Shown in pieces: positions 26,474 through 35,355 of a stretch of 64,000 nucleotides of DNA. The position numbers and the translations under genes are program-made. How positions within the stretch are numbered: position 1 is the first letter of the stretch; each line of letters begins with the position of its first letter. Source of the stretch: Sporocytophaga sp. GTDB taxonomy: Bacteria; Bacteroidota; Bacteroidia; Cytophagales; Cytophagaceae. The stretch is from NCBI RefSeq assembly GCF_017745095.1, contig NZ_JAGHZZ010000006.1:124001-188000 (forward strand), in the 5' to 3' direction. Below the pieces are notes generated by a model that worked only from the letters and a program-made list of their open reading frames with translations, ran no database searches and was not told the DNA's origin.

Positions 26474-26513
26474 AATAATAAAGCAATTGGAAACTTTCAA
26501 TTGCTTTATTATT
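26474..26513 (+). terminator. terminator after mpl
   Basis: A perfect 16-bp inverted repeat (26474-26489 with 26498-26513) with an 8-base loop starts four bases after the stop. The T-rich exit (TTTATTATTTTAG) is part of the right arm and flank. Confidence 0.85.
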
Positions 26514-26616
26514 TTAGTCAAATATTTAACATGGTTATTTACTGAAAGAGGAATTATTAACTTCAGTTTGCACTGTGGAAAATCAGAACCAGTTATCAAT
26601 TTTCAGTAAAACATCA

Positions 26617-27426
26617 ATGGGGCTAAATCTAAAAAAACCTCTCGCTTTTTTTGACCTGGAGACAACAGGCACAAACATTACCAACGACAGAATTGTCGAA
26701 ATATCAGTACTAAAGGTAATGCCCAATAATGAGCAAATCATTAAAACCACCAGAATAAACCCCACAATACCAATACCTCTGGAATCCAGTCTCATTCATG
26801 GTATTTATGATGAAGATGTAAAAGATAAACCTACCTTTAAAAGTGTGGCAGCTCAGTTTGCCTCAATGCTTCAGGGCTGTGACCTTGCAGGGTTTAATAT
26901 TCTTCGTTTTGATGTTCCTGTGCTCGTAGAAGAGTTTTTAAGAGCTGGAGTTGATTTCGATATTACCAACAGAAAAATGGTAGATGCACAAAGAATCTAT
27001 CATTTAATGGAACCACGTAACCTTTCTGCCGCATATAAGTACTATTGCAATAAAGATCTTGAGGGAGCTCATAGTGCTGAAGCCGATACCATTGCCACCT
27101 TCGAAGTTCTTAAAGCTCAGATTTTAAAATACGAAGGCTGCACAATTAAAGACGGAGATGGCAAAGAATTCATTCCTGTTAAAAACGATATGAATGCTTT
27201 GCATGACCTCACAGCTTCCCAATTTGTAGATCTAGCCGGCCGAATGGTTCTTAACGACAAAGGTGAAGAAGTATTCAACTTCGGTAAATATAAGAACATG
27301 AAGGTTACAGATGTATTGCAAAAGGATCCATCATACTACGATTGGATGATGAAAGGAGACTTTGCTTTAAGCACTAAGAAGAAACTTACAGAAATAAAAC
27401 TTAGAAAATTTAATCACAAAGTTTAG
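26617..27426 (+). CDS. DEDD-family 3'-5' exonuclease (DNA polymerase III epsilon-like)
   Basis: RNase T/DnaQ-type exonuclease of 269 residues. The preferred start is ATG 26617 (MGLNLKKPLAFFDLETTGTN), because the exonuclease fold begins at once; a GTG at 26575 would add 14 residues of no clear family. ExoI motif is FFDLETTGT (Asp and Glu), ExoII is LAGFNILRFDVPVL, and ExoIII is HSAEADTIATFEVL with the catalytic His and Asp. Residues after about 175 form an extra C-terminal module (FNFGKYKNMKVTDVLQKDPS, then YYDWMMKGDFAL), found in many Bacteroidota exonucleases of this type. It probably acts in DNA repair or RNA processing; it is not part of a polymerase here. Confidence 0.88.
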   Translation: MGLNLKKPLAFFDLETTGTNITNDRIVEISVLKVMPNNEQIIKTTRINPTIPIPLESSLIHGIYDEDVKDKPTFKSVAAQFASMLQGCDLAGFNILRFDVPVLVEEFLRAGVDFDITNRKMVDAQRIYHLMEPRNLSAAYKYYCNKDLEGAHSAEADTIATFEVLKAQILKYEGCTIKDGDGKEFIPVKNDMNALHDLTASQFVDLAGRMVLNDKGEEVFNFGKYKNMKVTDVLQKDPSYYDWMMKGDFALSTKKKLTEIKLRKFNHKV

Positions 27427-27454
27427 TAAAAGCATTTAAGGTTTGAGGTAAAAT

Positions 27455-29860
27455 ATGAGACTGATCACTTTTTCATTTTTAATATTATTACTTTCTTTCA
27501 GAGGACTATTTGCTCAAACACCGATTGATTTTAATAATTTTGACGATAAGCTTCTAACACAGAAAATCTACTTCAAACTTAATGAGGTACGTGATTCTCT
27601 GGGTCTCTCCCCTTTTGTCAAAGACTCGATACTTACAGCTGCAGCCAATAACCAGGCTAAACACATCAAGAAAGTAGACAATCTAGTCCATAATCAGGAT
27701 AATCCTAATATGGCTACAGTTGAACAAAGGGTTGAAAGCTTTAAAGGCACTCATGAGAAAGTAGCTGAAAATGTTGACGTTATTTATACCGACCGTCCGT
27801 TTACTGTTTATAAAGAGAAAGAACCAATCAAAATAAATACCTACGAAAGTGCCGCATTAGCATTTGTAAGGTCTAGTCTGAATACTTCAAGTAATTCGGT
27901 AAACGTTTTAAACCGTGAATTTTCTGCCACAGGAATAGGAATAGGAATTATTCCTGAAAAGAAATGTATTTATATAGCTCAGGTTTTTGGACCTATGGCC
28001 TATAACTTCCCCTCCTCTATTAGGACCAAAGACAAAAAGACATTTTATCCTTCAAAAAAAATAAATATTGAAAATGCTTTCGGCATAGAACCTTCAAATG
28101 AAGTGGTGTGCGGAAAATGTGTAGGTGATTTCAATAAAATTCCGGATTATATAGAAAATAAGATCGTCGTAGAAAATGGAAAGGTTTATTATTCCTTTAG
28201 TGATCTGGGACTTTTCAACAAAACATTTCCGGAAACAGAAGGTGAGTTTTCTTTTTCTGTAGATATTGTTCTCAGAAGTCAATTTCCTTGTTCCAGCGGA
28301 AATATTGTACACAGATCATTTGCTTTTGATGGTATTATGCTTGTTCCGGTTTCTTTAAAAGACATTTTAAAATCCAACTCAAAAGCTTCCTCAAATGCCT
28401 TGTATGCCTACCTCGGCGATATTCCAGGGGAATTAAAAAACGATGAATATGTTTGCAATCTGATGGTCATTAAAGACAATCACCTCTGCACCTATTATGT
28501 GGATTATCCCAGGCTTCCTTCCAGCAGATCTATTATTTCTACGGAGGTTTTCGTTGACACCCTTTTGAAATCAGAGATCACCAAAAAGAAGAATTTAAAA
28601 TTTACTATACCATTTGAAAAAGATAAGTCTGTTTATTCAGAACAAGACATCAGACCTTTTTATGATTCCCTCCATTTAAATAAATTCAATATCACTGAGG
28701 TTGTTGTACTTGCTTATTCATCTATTGAAGGTAGCGCTGAAAGAAATCAGGAATTGCAGAAAAGCAGGGCTGAAAGTATCATCCAAGTATTGCAATCTTT
28801 TCAGCTTAATGATACCATAAAACGTGTCATTAAAGCTCAGGAAAACTGGGACCAGTTCTACCGTGATGTTAAAAATACCCCGTTCAATTATCTTACGACA
28901 TTAAGTAAAGAAAAAATAAAAGAAGCACTCCAGAAAGACAGTCTTTCCAAAGCAATGGAATTTCTTCTTGCAAGGGAACGCAAAGCTATCCTATTCCTTA
29001 AAATTGTTGAACGGATAGACTTAACAAGGAATAAAGATTCCCTGGCTATTCATTACCAGAATGCATTAGCTAAAAAAGATGTTGCTGTAGCCACAACGCT
29101 CCAGACAGCTATATTTGATGCTATTAGTAATAAAGAGCTTTCAGCAGACTTACTAACTTCATTGAATCCTCCTAAGACAAAAGAATTTGCCCAATTGATC
29201 AACAACCAGATCCTATTCAGGCAGGAACTTGGTCAGAAATTTGATTATATAGGAGAGTTAAATCAGGCCTCGGCATTAGACCCGACCAATGTATTTATCA
29301 AATACAATATCTGCGATCTCACTTTAAAAGCCTGGGCTGCAGACTCAGCATTCCTTCAGTCACCTGAAGGCTTTATGAAAAATATAAAAGCCCTTTACAA
29401 TACAAAGATTGATAAGAAACTGGTAAATAAATTATACCTGAACTTTCAGATTCTTATATCCCCTTATTTCCTTACCAATAAAAAATTTAAATATAGAGAC
29501 GACGCTATTAATCTGGTTAAAAAATACTATAAAACAACTGAGTTAAATTCAGACGATTTGCTTACTGTAGCAAAGTTTTTTGCAGAAAACGGTCGCCCAG
29601 CATGGGCGCTGGAAATTTTATTTCCAATTATGCAAAAAGGTGAATATTCGGAAGATATGTTATTTAACTTTCTGGCTATTGCAATTACAAGACCAGATCT
29701 TTTTGAAAAAAAGGAATTTGAATCTTACTTTCTTAAAGCTAAAGATATGAATGCACAAAGGTTCTGTAGTCTTTTCGGTAATGATAAAATTAATTTTATG
29801 CTATTTAAAGAAGAAGAGCTAAAAGTATATTTTTGCAAGGCTTGTAATTTAAAACAATAA
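27455..29860 (+). CDS. secreted CAP-domain protein with OmpA-like region
   Basis: An exported 801-residue protein with signal peptide MRLITFSFLILLLSFRGLFA. Residues about 28-178 are a CAP/SCP (PR-1-like) domain: LTAAANNQAKHIKKVDNLVH, VAENV and a final ATGIGIGI plus KKCIYIAQVFG are recognisable. The middle (about 200-400) is beta-rich and unassigned. Residues about 395-470 look like a divergent OmpA-type peptidoglycan-binding domain (TEVVVLAYSSIEGSAERNQE, then LQKSRAESIIQVLQ). The C-terminal 300 residues are helical, possibly TPR-like. It is likely a periplasmic or outer-membrane-associated protein binding the cell wall. It starts 28 bases after the exonuclease stop and ends at a strong shared terminator. 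Confidence 0.75.
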   Translation: MRLITFSFLILLLSFRGLFAQTPIDFNNFDDKLLTQKIYFKLNEVRDSLGLSPFVKDSILTAAANNQAKHIKKVDNLVHNQDNPNMATVEQRVESFKGTHEKVAENVDVIYTDRPFTVYKEKEPIKINTYESAALAFVRSSLNTSSNSVNVLNREFSATGIGIGIIPEKKCIYIAQVFGPMAYNFPSSIRTKDKKTFYPSKKINIENAFGIEPSNEVVCGKCVGDFNKIPDYIENKIVVENGKVYYSFSDLGLFNKTFPETEGEFSFSVDIVLRSQFPCSSGNIVHRSFAFDGIMLVPVSLKDILKSNSKASSNALYAYLGDIPGELKNDEYVCNLMVIKDNHLCTYYVDYPRLPSSRSIISTEVFVDTLLKSEITKKKNLKFTIPFEKDKSVYSEQDIRPFYDSLHLNKFNITEVVVLAYSSIEGSAERNQELQKSRAESIIQVLQSFQLNDTIKRVIKAQENWDQFYRDVKNTPFNYLTTLSKEKIKEALQKDSLSKAMEFLLARERKAILFLKIVERIDLTRNKDSLAIHYQNALAKKDVAVATTLQTAIFDAISNKELSADLLTSLNPPKTKEFAQLINNQILFRQELGQKFDYIGELNQASALDPTNVFIKYNICDLTLKAWAADSAFLQSPEGFMKNIKALYNTKIDKKLVNKLYLNFQILISPYFLTNKKFKYRDDAINLVKKYYKTTELNSDDLLTVAKFFAENGRPAWALEILFPIMQKGEYSEDMLFNFLAIAITRPDLFEKKEFESYFLKAKDMNAQRFCSLFGNDKINFMLFKEEELKVYFCKACNLKQ

Positions 29861-29873
29861 AATATTTAATAAA

Positions 29874-29913
29874 TAAATGCAGAAAGCTTCCAGATGGAAG
29901 CTTTCTGCATTTA
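29874..29913. terminator. bidirectional terminator between the CAP and M48 genes
   Basis: An 18-bp perfect stem (29874-29891 with 29896-29913) with an AGAT loop lies between two convergent stops. A/T-rich bases at its foot serve both strands. Confidence 0.88.
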
Positions 29914-29919
29914 TACAGT

Positions 29920-30753
29920 TTATCTTTTACTGACGCTTTGGTTATAATATTTAAGCGCTTCCGGAAGTTGTTTTTTCAGTTCCTCAATTCTAGTCTTATG
30001 ACTTGGGTGAGTAGAAAGGAATTCTGGTGGTTGCCCTCCCTGGCTAGCTTTTTCCATCCTTTCCCAAAAGTTTATAGCTTCTGTCGGATCATAACCAGCC
30101 ATTGACATAAATATCAATCCTATACGGTCCGCTTCTGATTCCTGCAAGCGGCTGTAGGGAAGTAAAATTCCCACATTTGCTCCAACTCCATACGCTGCCA
30201 TAAACAAATTCCTGGTTTCATTTGGCTTACTACTCAAAGCAACATCCAATGCAACACCTCCAAGCTGAGCAGTTAACCCCTGGCTCATCCTTTCATTACC
30301 ATGCCTTGCAACGGCGTGTGCAATCTCATGTCCCATTACTGTTGCAAGCCCTGCTTCAGATTGAGCGATTGGCATAATACCAGTAAAAACCACAACCTTC
30401 CCTCCAGGCATACACCAGGCATTGACCTGTTGATCTTCCACCAAGTTAAACTGCCAATTATATCCTTCAAGCAGTTTAGTCTGTTTTTCCCTTTTCAGAT
30501 AAACCTCCACAGCATTCGCTATATTCCGTCCTACCCTTTCTACTTCTTCTGCCTGTGAAGTATTGTTAACGACCTTATTGGTTCTTAAAAACTCATTATA
30601 TTCTGACTTTGCAAGGGCAAGCACCTGCGAATTAGGAACAATATCCAACTGTTTCCTTCCTGTCACGGGAACCTTGCTGCAGCCTATGGCTATGGCCAAT
30701 GACAATAGTATCAACTTCCCTTTGTTTAACATCTTCATCAATCTCATCTCCAT
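29920..30753 (-). CDS. M48 family metalloprotease lipoprotein
   Basis: Zinc peptidase of 277 residues, periplasmic and probably lipid-anchored: the N-terminus KLILLSLAIAIGCSKVPVTG ends in a lipobox (IAIGC). The zinc motif HEIAH is at H142-H146 (VMGHEIAHAVARHGNERM), and the third ligand is the Glu in SRLQESEADRIGLIFMSMAG. The architecture matches the BepA/LoiP/Oma1-like M48B/M48C proteins, which act in outer-membrane protein quality control. The family often carries TPRs after the protease domain; here the protein ends soon after it, as in LoiP. It is convergent with the CAP-domain gene. Confidence 0.9.
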   Translation of the reverse strand: MEMRLMKMLNKGKLILLSLAIAIGCSKVPVTGRKQLDIVPNSQVLALAKSEYNEFLRTNKVVNNTSQAEEVERVGRNIANAVEVYLKREKQTKLLEGYNWQFNLVEDQQVNAWCMPGGKVVVFTGIMPIAQSEAGLATVMGHEIAHAVARHGNERMSQGLTAQLGGVALDVALSSKPNETRNLFMAAYGVGANVGILLPYSRLQESEADRIGLIFMSMAGYDPTEAINFWERMEKASQGGQPPEFLSTHPSHKTRIEELKKQLPEALKYYNQSVSKR

Positions 30754-30804
30754 TTTGGTCCTATATTAGAAACCATTTAGGGAAAAGTATTGTTTTCAAC
30801 ATAC

Positions 30805-30831
30805 TTGCATTGAGATTTTATGCTATTTTTG
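30805..30831 (+). promoter_or_regulatory. candidate promoter for the FAH-family gene
   Basis: TATTTTTG (30824-30831) matches the -7 consensus TAnnTTTG, and TTG (30805-30807) lies 16 bases before it, slightly short of the usual spacing. The ATG at 30846 follows closely. Confidence 0.4.
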
Positions 30832-30845
30832 CGCCAAAATTTTAT

Positions 30846-31457
30846 ATGAAAATTCTTGCTATAGGGAGAAACTATGCAGATCATATTAAGGAACTAAAAA
30901 ATGAGCAGCCTGAAGCGCCTGTAATATTTTTAAAGCCCGACACTGCATTACTCCGAAATAATTCTCCGTTTTATTATCCTGACTTCAGCAATAACATCCA
31001 TTTTGAAGTTGAGTTAGTAATTAAGATTTCAAAAGAAGGGAAGAATATTGAAGAGAGGTTTGCTCATAAGTATTATCAGGAAATTGGCCTTGGAATTGAC
31101 TTTACTGCCCGAGATATCCAGGATAAAGCTAAAGCTGGAGGCTTACCATGGACTCTTGCCAAAGGTTTTAATGGAAGTGCTCCCATCTCTGAATTTGTTC
31201 AGAAAACAAATTTTAAAGATCTGAATAACCTCAGCTTTTCACTAGTAAAAAACGGAGAACTAAAACAGTCTGGAAATTCCGGACAAATGATACATAATTT
31301 TGATGCAATTATAAGTTATATATCAAAATTCATAACATTAAAACAGGGAGACATCATCTTCACTGGTACTCCTGCTGGAGTTGGCCCTGTTAAGATTGGC
31401 GACAGATTAGAAGGTTTTATTGAAAATGAAAAATTTATTGATTTCGAAGTTAAATAA
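30846..31457 (+). CDS. fumarylacetoacetate hydrolase-family protein
   Basis: A 203-residue single-domain FAH-fold enzyme. The ATG at 30846 (MKILAIGRNYADHIKEL) is used; the frame remains open upstream to 30699, but that part lies antisense to the M48 gene. Metal-ligand and core motifs are FEVELVIKISKEG (Glu pair), GIDFTARDIQDKAKAGGLPW (about 92-111), LAKGFNGSAPIS and GDIIFTGTPAGVGPVKIGD. Relatives include acylpyruvate hydrolases, oxaloacetate decarboxylase/tautomerase (FAHD1) and hydratase-type enzymes, so a C-C bond hydrolase, decarboxylase or tautomerase is all that can be said. It overlaps the M23 peptidase gene by 38 bases. Confidence 0.88.
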   Translation: MKILAIGRNYADHIKELKNEQPEAPVIFLKPDTALLRNNSPFYYPDFSNNIHFEVELVIKISKEGKNIEERFAHKYYQEIGLGIDFTARDIQDKAKAGGLPWTLAKGFNGSAPISEFVQKTNFKDLNNLSFSLVKNGELKQSGNSGQMIHNFDAIISYISKFITLKQGDIIFTGTPAGVGPVKIGDRLEGFIENEKFIDFEVK

Positions 31458-33339
31458 GCTGATAAAATATTTATTGGTTATTTTACCTCTTACCTCTTTT
31501 TCTCAAACACAAGTTCCCGTCGGCTACTTCTTGTTTCCGATAAAACCAGGTCAACAAAATTTTCTTGCTGGAAATATGGGGGAATTACGTCCTAACCACT
31601 TTCATGGTGGACTTGATGTAAAGACTGATATGAGAATCGGGCTTCCTGTTTATGCATCTGCCGATGGATATGTATCCAGATTAAAAGTCTCTTCTTTCGG
31701 ATATGGAAATACCGTCTATATCACTCACCCCAATGGTCTGGTCACAGTTTATGCCCACTTGGATAAATTTAATAAAGAAATAGGTGACTTTGTACGCCAG
31801 TACCAATATGAGAATCAGCAATTTGAGGTAGACTTCAATCCGACAGAAGGTAAGCTTCCTATTAAAAAGGGTGACATCATCGCTTTATCAGGAAATTCAG
31901 GTAGTTCGGGAGGTCCTCATCTTCACTATGAAATCAGAGACGTGAAAGAAAACCTTCTCAACCCTTTAGACTTTAAGTTCACAGAGCTGAAAGACAACAT
32001 TGCTCCTTCTTTTGATAAAATAGCGCTCATTGCCACTGATGACAAATCAAGAGTAAACCAGGAATTCGGGAGGTTTGAATTTAAAGCAACAAAAGTTGGG
32101 ACTAATTATACTATTCCTACAAAAATTAACGCCTGGGGAAATGTTGGTCTTCAAGTTAAGGTATTTGACAAAATGAATGGAACAGCAAACTCATATGGTG
32201 TTAAATACATAAGAGTATACGCTGATGGAAAAATAATATTTGACCATGATCTGTCTACTTTCGGTTTTCATGAAAACAGGTATATCAATGTTCACATGGA
32301 CTATGAAGCGCTTCTTGAAAGAGGTGTTAAGTTTCAGAAATGTTATATCAGTGATGGCGATAAGCTTAGTACATACAACAGAAGTCTGGGGAAAGGTCTT
32401 CTTAATCTTACAGATGGTCAGAACCATAAAATAGAAATTGAGATTGAAGATAGTTATGATAATATTTCAAAACTTGCATTCAATATTCAATCAACTGAGC
32501 CTACCAAAGGAGCAATTGTTCCAAATTCAAAAGCAACATGCGATTTCGAAGTTTCGGAAAATGTCTTAAAAATAAGAGGTAAAGCAAGTAACAATGCATC
32601 TGCAAAGCTTTATAGCTCAAAGGGCTTATTTACCCTTACTCCAGATTACTTTAAAAACGGACAAGCTATTTATCTATATGATCTGAGAAAAGGTTTACCT
32701 GATTCTGTAGTCTTAGATAATAAAAATCTCAACTTTAATTTCATTGCATGCATTCCTCCAGGACAAGAAAAGACAATAAGAAAAGGTAATATGACGGTGA
32801 AAATTCCAGCTGATGCCATATTTGATACACTTTATCTGCAAACTAATATTGATACTACATTTGAGGGTAAAGAATCATTTATACTGGGACACTATTCTAC
32901 ACCTCTTTTCAACGGGATAGATGTTTCATATGAAGCAGCCCATCCCGAAGCAATAGACAGAGGATGTTCTTATGTAAATATAAAAAACAAGATGCGTGGC
33001 CAACAGCATGAAAAAGGATGCTGGAATGAAAACACTATTGCATTTAAGACAAAGAGCTTTGGAAAGTTTGTAATTGTAGAAGATTCAATCAAGCCTACAA
33101 TTAAATGTTTGGGAGTATCTGGCAATTGTATAAAATTTTCAATTGGGGATTATAAATCAGGAATCGATTCGTTTAGGGCTACATTAAATGACGAATGGAT
33201 TTTGATGAACTATGACCACAAGAGAAATCTATTGTGGTCTGAAAGATATGATAAAACGGTGCCTCTCAAAGGGGCATTTAAATTAGAAGTAAAAGATCAA
33301 GCAGGAAACATCAGTACATTTTCGACCAATATTCCTTGA
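31420..33339 (+). CDS. M23 family metallopeptidase (LytM-type), secreted
   Basis: A 639-residue exported peptidase. Its start region (MKMKNLLISKLNKLIKYLLV) lies inside the end of the FAH gene, a 38-base overlap that suggests translational coupling; a second ATG at 31426 is equally possible. The signal peptide ends near LTSFSQ. The LytM zinc motifs are HxxxD as H62-GGL-D66 (PNHFHGGLDVKTD) and HxH as H167-L-H169 (GPHLHYEIRD), and GNSGSSGG stands just before it. The 450 residues after the catalytic domain are beta-rich and unassigned. It probably cleaves peptidoglycan cross-links or is a divisome-type activator, with all zinc ligands present. Confidence 0.9.
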   Translation: MKMKNLLISKLNKLIKYLLVILPLTSFSQTQVPVGYFLFPIKPGQQNFLAGNMGELRPNHFHGGLDVKTDMRIGLPVYASADGYVSRLKVSSFGYGNTVYITHPNGLVTVYAHLDKFNKEIGDFVRQYQYENQQFEVDFNPTEGKLPIKKGDIIALSGNSGSSGGPHLHYEIRDVKENLLNPLDFKFTELKDNIAPSFDKIALIATDDKSRVNQEFGRFEFKATKVGTNYTIPTKINAWGNVGLQVKVFDKMNGTANSYGVKYIRVYADGKIIFDHDLSTFGFHENRYINVHMDYEALLERGVKFQKCYISDGDKLSTYNRSLGKGLLNLTDGQNHKIEIEIEDSYDNISKLAFNIQSTEPTKGAIVPNSKATCDFEVSENVLKIRGKASNNASAKLYSSKGLFTLTPDYFKNGQAIYLYDLRKGLPDSVVLDNKNLNFNFIACIPPGQEKTIRKGNMTVKIPADAIFDTLYLQTNIDTTFEGKESFILGHYSTPLFNGIDVSYEAAHPEAIDRGCSYVNIKNKMRGQQHEKGCWNENTIAFKTKSFGKFVIVEDSIKPTIKCLGVSGNCIKFSIGDYKSGIDSFRATLNDEWILMNYDHKRNLLWSERYDKTVPLKGAFKLEVKDQAGNISTFSTNIP

Positions 33340-33391
33340 TTTAGGGTATTTGTTTTAAGATATTGATGCTTCAAAAAATTATCAAACTTCT

Positions 33392-33841
33392 ATGACATTA
33401 AATACAGGAGACAAAGCTCCCCTATTCGAAGGCAAGGATCAAGATGGAAAAGTAGTGAAGCTATCTGATTATAAAGGGAAGAAAGTTGTCCTTTATTTTT
33501 ATCCTAAGGATGATACACCTGGTTGCACAGCTCAGGCCTGCAACCTGAGAGATAATTATGAAGCTCTCCTTAAAGCCAACTATGTGGTATTAGGTGTAAG
33601 CAGCGATGATGAAAAATCGCATCAGAAATTTATTAAGAAATACAATTTGCCCTTTACGTTGATTGCAGATCCTGATAAAATCATCAATGAACAATATGGA
33701 GTATGGCAGGAAAAAACCACTTTTGGTAAAACTTATATGGGCACTGTCAGGACTACTTTTGTAATAGATGAAAATGGTGTAATTGAAGAAATTATCTCCA
33801 AAGTAACGACAGAAAACCATACTGAACAGATATTAAAATAA
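33392..33841 (+). CDS. bcp: thiol peroxidase, Bcp/PrxQ type
   Basis: Thioredoxin-dependent peroxiredoxin of 149 residues that reduces hydrogen peroxide and organic hydroperoxides. The active site is PGCTAQACNLRDNY: the peroxidatic Cys in PGCT (about residue 46) and a second Cys five residues later, as in atypical 2-Cys PrxQ proteins. LYFYPKDDTPGC is the standard lead-in, and the conserved catalytic Arg appears late (VRTTFVIDENG). A thioredoxin gene (36620) and a thioredoxin-reductase-like gene (38019) lie a few kilobases away. A terminator follows. Confidence 0.95.
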   Translation: MTLNTGDKAPLFEGKDQDGKVVKLSDYKGKKVVLYFYPKDDTPGCTAQACNLRDNYEALLKANYVVLGVSSDDEKSHQKFIKKYNLPFTLIADPDKIINEQYGVWQEKTTFGKTYMGTVRTTFVIDENGVIEEIISKVTTENHTEQILK

Positions 33842-33869
33842 ACAATGAGCCTTTTATAGGGTTTTTAAG

Positions 33870-33896
33870 AAAGGAGTAGAGAACTGCTCCTTTTTT
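33870..33896 (+). terminator. terminator after bcp
   Basis: A 10-bp stem with one G-T pair (33870-33879 with 33884-33893), an AGAA loop and a following T run. It ends 13 bases before the next gene, separating the two transcripts. Confidence 0.85.
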
Positions 33897-33909
33897 ATTT
33901 AGATAAAAG

Positions 33910-35301
33910 GTGAAGTATAAAAATTACATCTATTTGCTAGTAGTATTTCTACTTTACGTTCAGCAAACTTTTTGTCAGACCAAAGTAGAAAAAACTCCCC
34001 CTGTTACCCGTATACTATTCATACTGGACGCTTCTGGCAGTATGTCTGACAAATGGGAACGGAGCACCAGAATGACAGTAGCTAAAAAAACGCTTTGCGA
34101 ACTGGTAGATTCTCTTAAAAATATTCCCTATCTGGAGATTGGCCTTAGAGTGTATGGCCATGAATGGGACAAAAGATATAATAACTGCAAGGATACAAAA
34201 CTGGAAGTCCCATTCCGCCCTGGAAATCATGAAGCAATAAAGTTGAGAATTAAAAACATTGAGCCTAAAGGTACTACACTTATTGCTCACAGTCTTAAAG
34301 AAGCAGCTTCTGATTTTCCCATAGATAAAAATTCCAGAAATGTAATCATACTACTTACAGACGGCATTGAATCGTGCGGAGGCGACCCCTGCGATCTTTC
34401 CAGAGAACTGCAAAAAAGAAAGATCTTTCTTAAACCGTTTATTATAGGGATAGGAAACGATGTAAGCTGGGATAAAGCATTTGAATGTATGGGCCAATAC
34501 TTTAATGCTATTAATGAGAATAAATTCAAAAACATGATGAATCTGATCCTGCATCAGACATTATCAGAAACATCTGTGCGAGTAAAAATTCTGGATAGCG
34601 ACAATAAGCCAACAGAGACTAATGTAAATATTACCTTTTTTAATTCCGTAACTCAGGAGCCCGTTTATGATTTTGTACATTATCTTGATGCCAAAGGTGA
34701 ACCAGATAAACTTAAGGTAGATGCTATTCTCACTTATGATCTCGTCGTAAACACCATCCCTAAGGTGGAGAAAAAAAATATAGGCCTTATAGGAGGTAAA
34801 GAAAATATTATTACTATTAAAGCACCACAGGGCTCTTTATATATAAAGGAAAATTCAAAAGAATACAAAACACTCAAAGCTGTAGTAAGAGAAGCAAAAA
34901 AATCCGAAACGTTAAACATTCAGAATGCCGGCATTAAAGAAAAGTACCTCGTTGGGACCTATGACATTGAAGTGCTTACATTGCCAAGAACAATTTTTAA
35001 CGATGTTAAAATCAAACAAAGCGAAACAACAGTTCTAGATATTGTTCAGCCTGGTTCATTAAACATCATTGACCAATTGGTTGGCTATGGCAGTATTTAC
35101 GAAATAAAACCTAATGGAGAACAGGTCCTCATTCATAATCTGGAGAATGAAACCAGCAGAACCATGCTTACCATGCAGCCTGGCAATTACAAACTTATCT
35201 TCAGAACAAAAAAAAGTAATGGGGCAAACTTTACAGACGTTCAAAACTTTTCTATACGCTCCGGAGCTACTACCACTCTAAGATTGTACAATAACAAATA
35301 A
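33910..35301 (+). CDS. secreted von Willebrand factor A (VWA) domain protein
   Basis: A 463-residue exported protein starting at GTG 33910; the signal peptide is KNYIYLLVVFLLYVQQTFC. Residues about 35-220 are a VWA domain with the MIDAS motif DASGSMSD (about 43-50), the Thr of GTTLIAHSL and the Asp of LLTDGIESCGGDPC. The following 240 residues are beta-rich and contain several repeating short sandwiches (VRVKILDSDNKPTETNVNIT, GNYKLIFRTKKSNG) that I cannot assign. It likely binds a partner through a metal at the cell surface or in the periplasm. Its partner is unknown; no AAA+ ATPase such as MoxR is adjacent. Confidence 0.85.
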   Translation: MKYKNYIYLLVVFLLYVQQTFCQTKVEKTPPVTRILFILDASGSMSDKWERSTRMTVAKKTLCELVDSLKNIPYLEIGLRVYGHEWDKRYNNCKDTKLEVPFRPGNHEAIKLRIKNIEPKGTTLIAHSLKEAASDFPIDKNSRNVIILLTDGIESCGGDPCDLSRELQKRKIFLKPFIIGIGNDVSWDKAFECMGQYFNAINENKFKNMMNLILHQTLSETSVRVKILDSDNKPTETNVNITFFNSVTQEPVYDFVHYLDAKGEPDKLKVDAILTYDLVVNTIPKVEKKNIGLIGGKENIITIKAPQGSLYIKENSKEYKTLKAVVREAKKSETLNIQNAGIKEKYLVGTYDIEVLTLPRTIFNDVKIKQSETTVLDIVQPGSLNIIDQLVGYGSIYEIKPNGEQVLIHNLENETSRTMLTMQPGNYKLIFRTKKSNGANFTDVQNFSIRSGATTTLRLYNNK

Positions 35302-35355
35302 TACCCCTACTTTAACTTCATTATTATTTTAACCTTATGCTTAGTAAATTTAAGC

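Noticed and set aside
30699-30845. N-terminal extension of the FAH-family protein
   Set aside because: It is antisense to the M48 protease N-terminus, and a promoter match lies just before the ATG at 30846.
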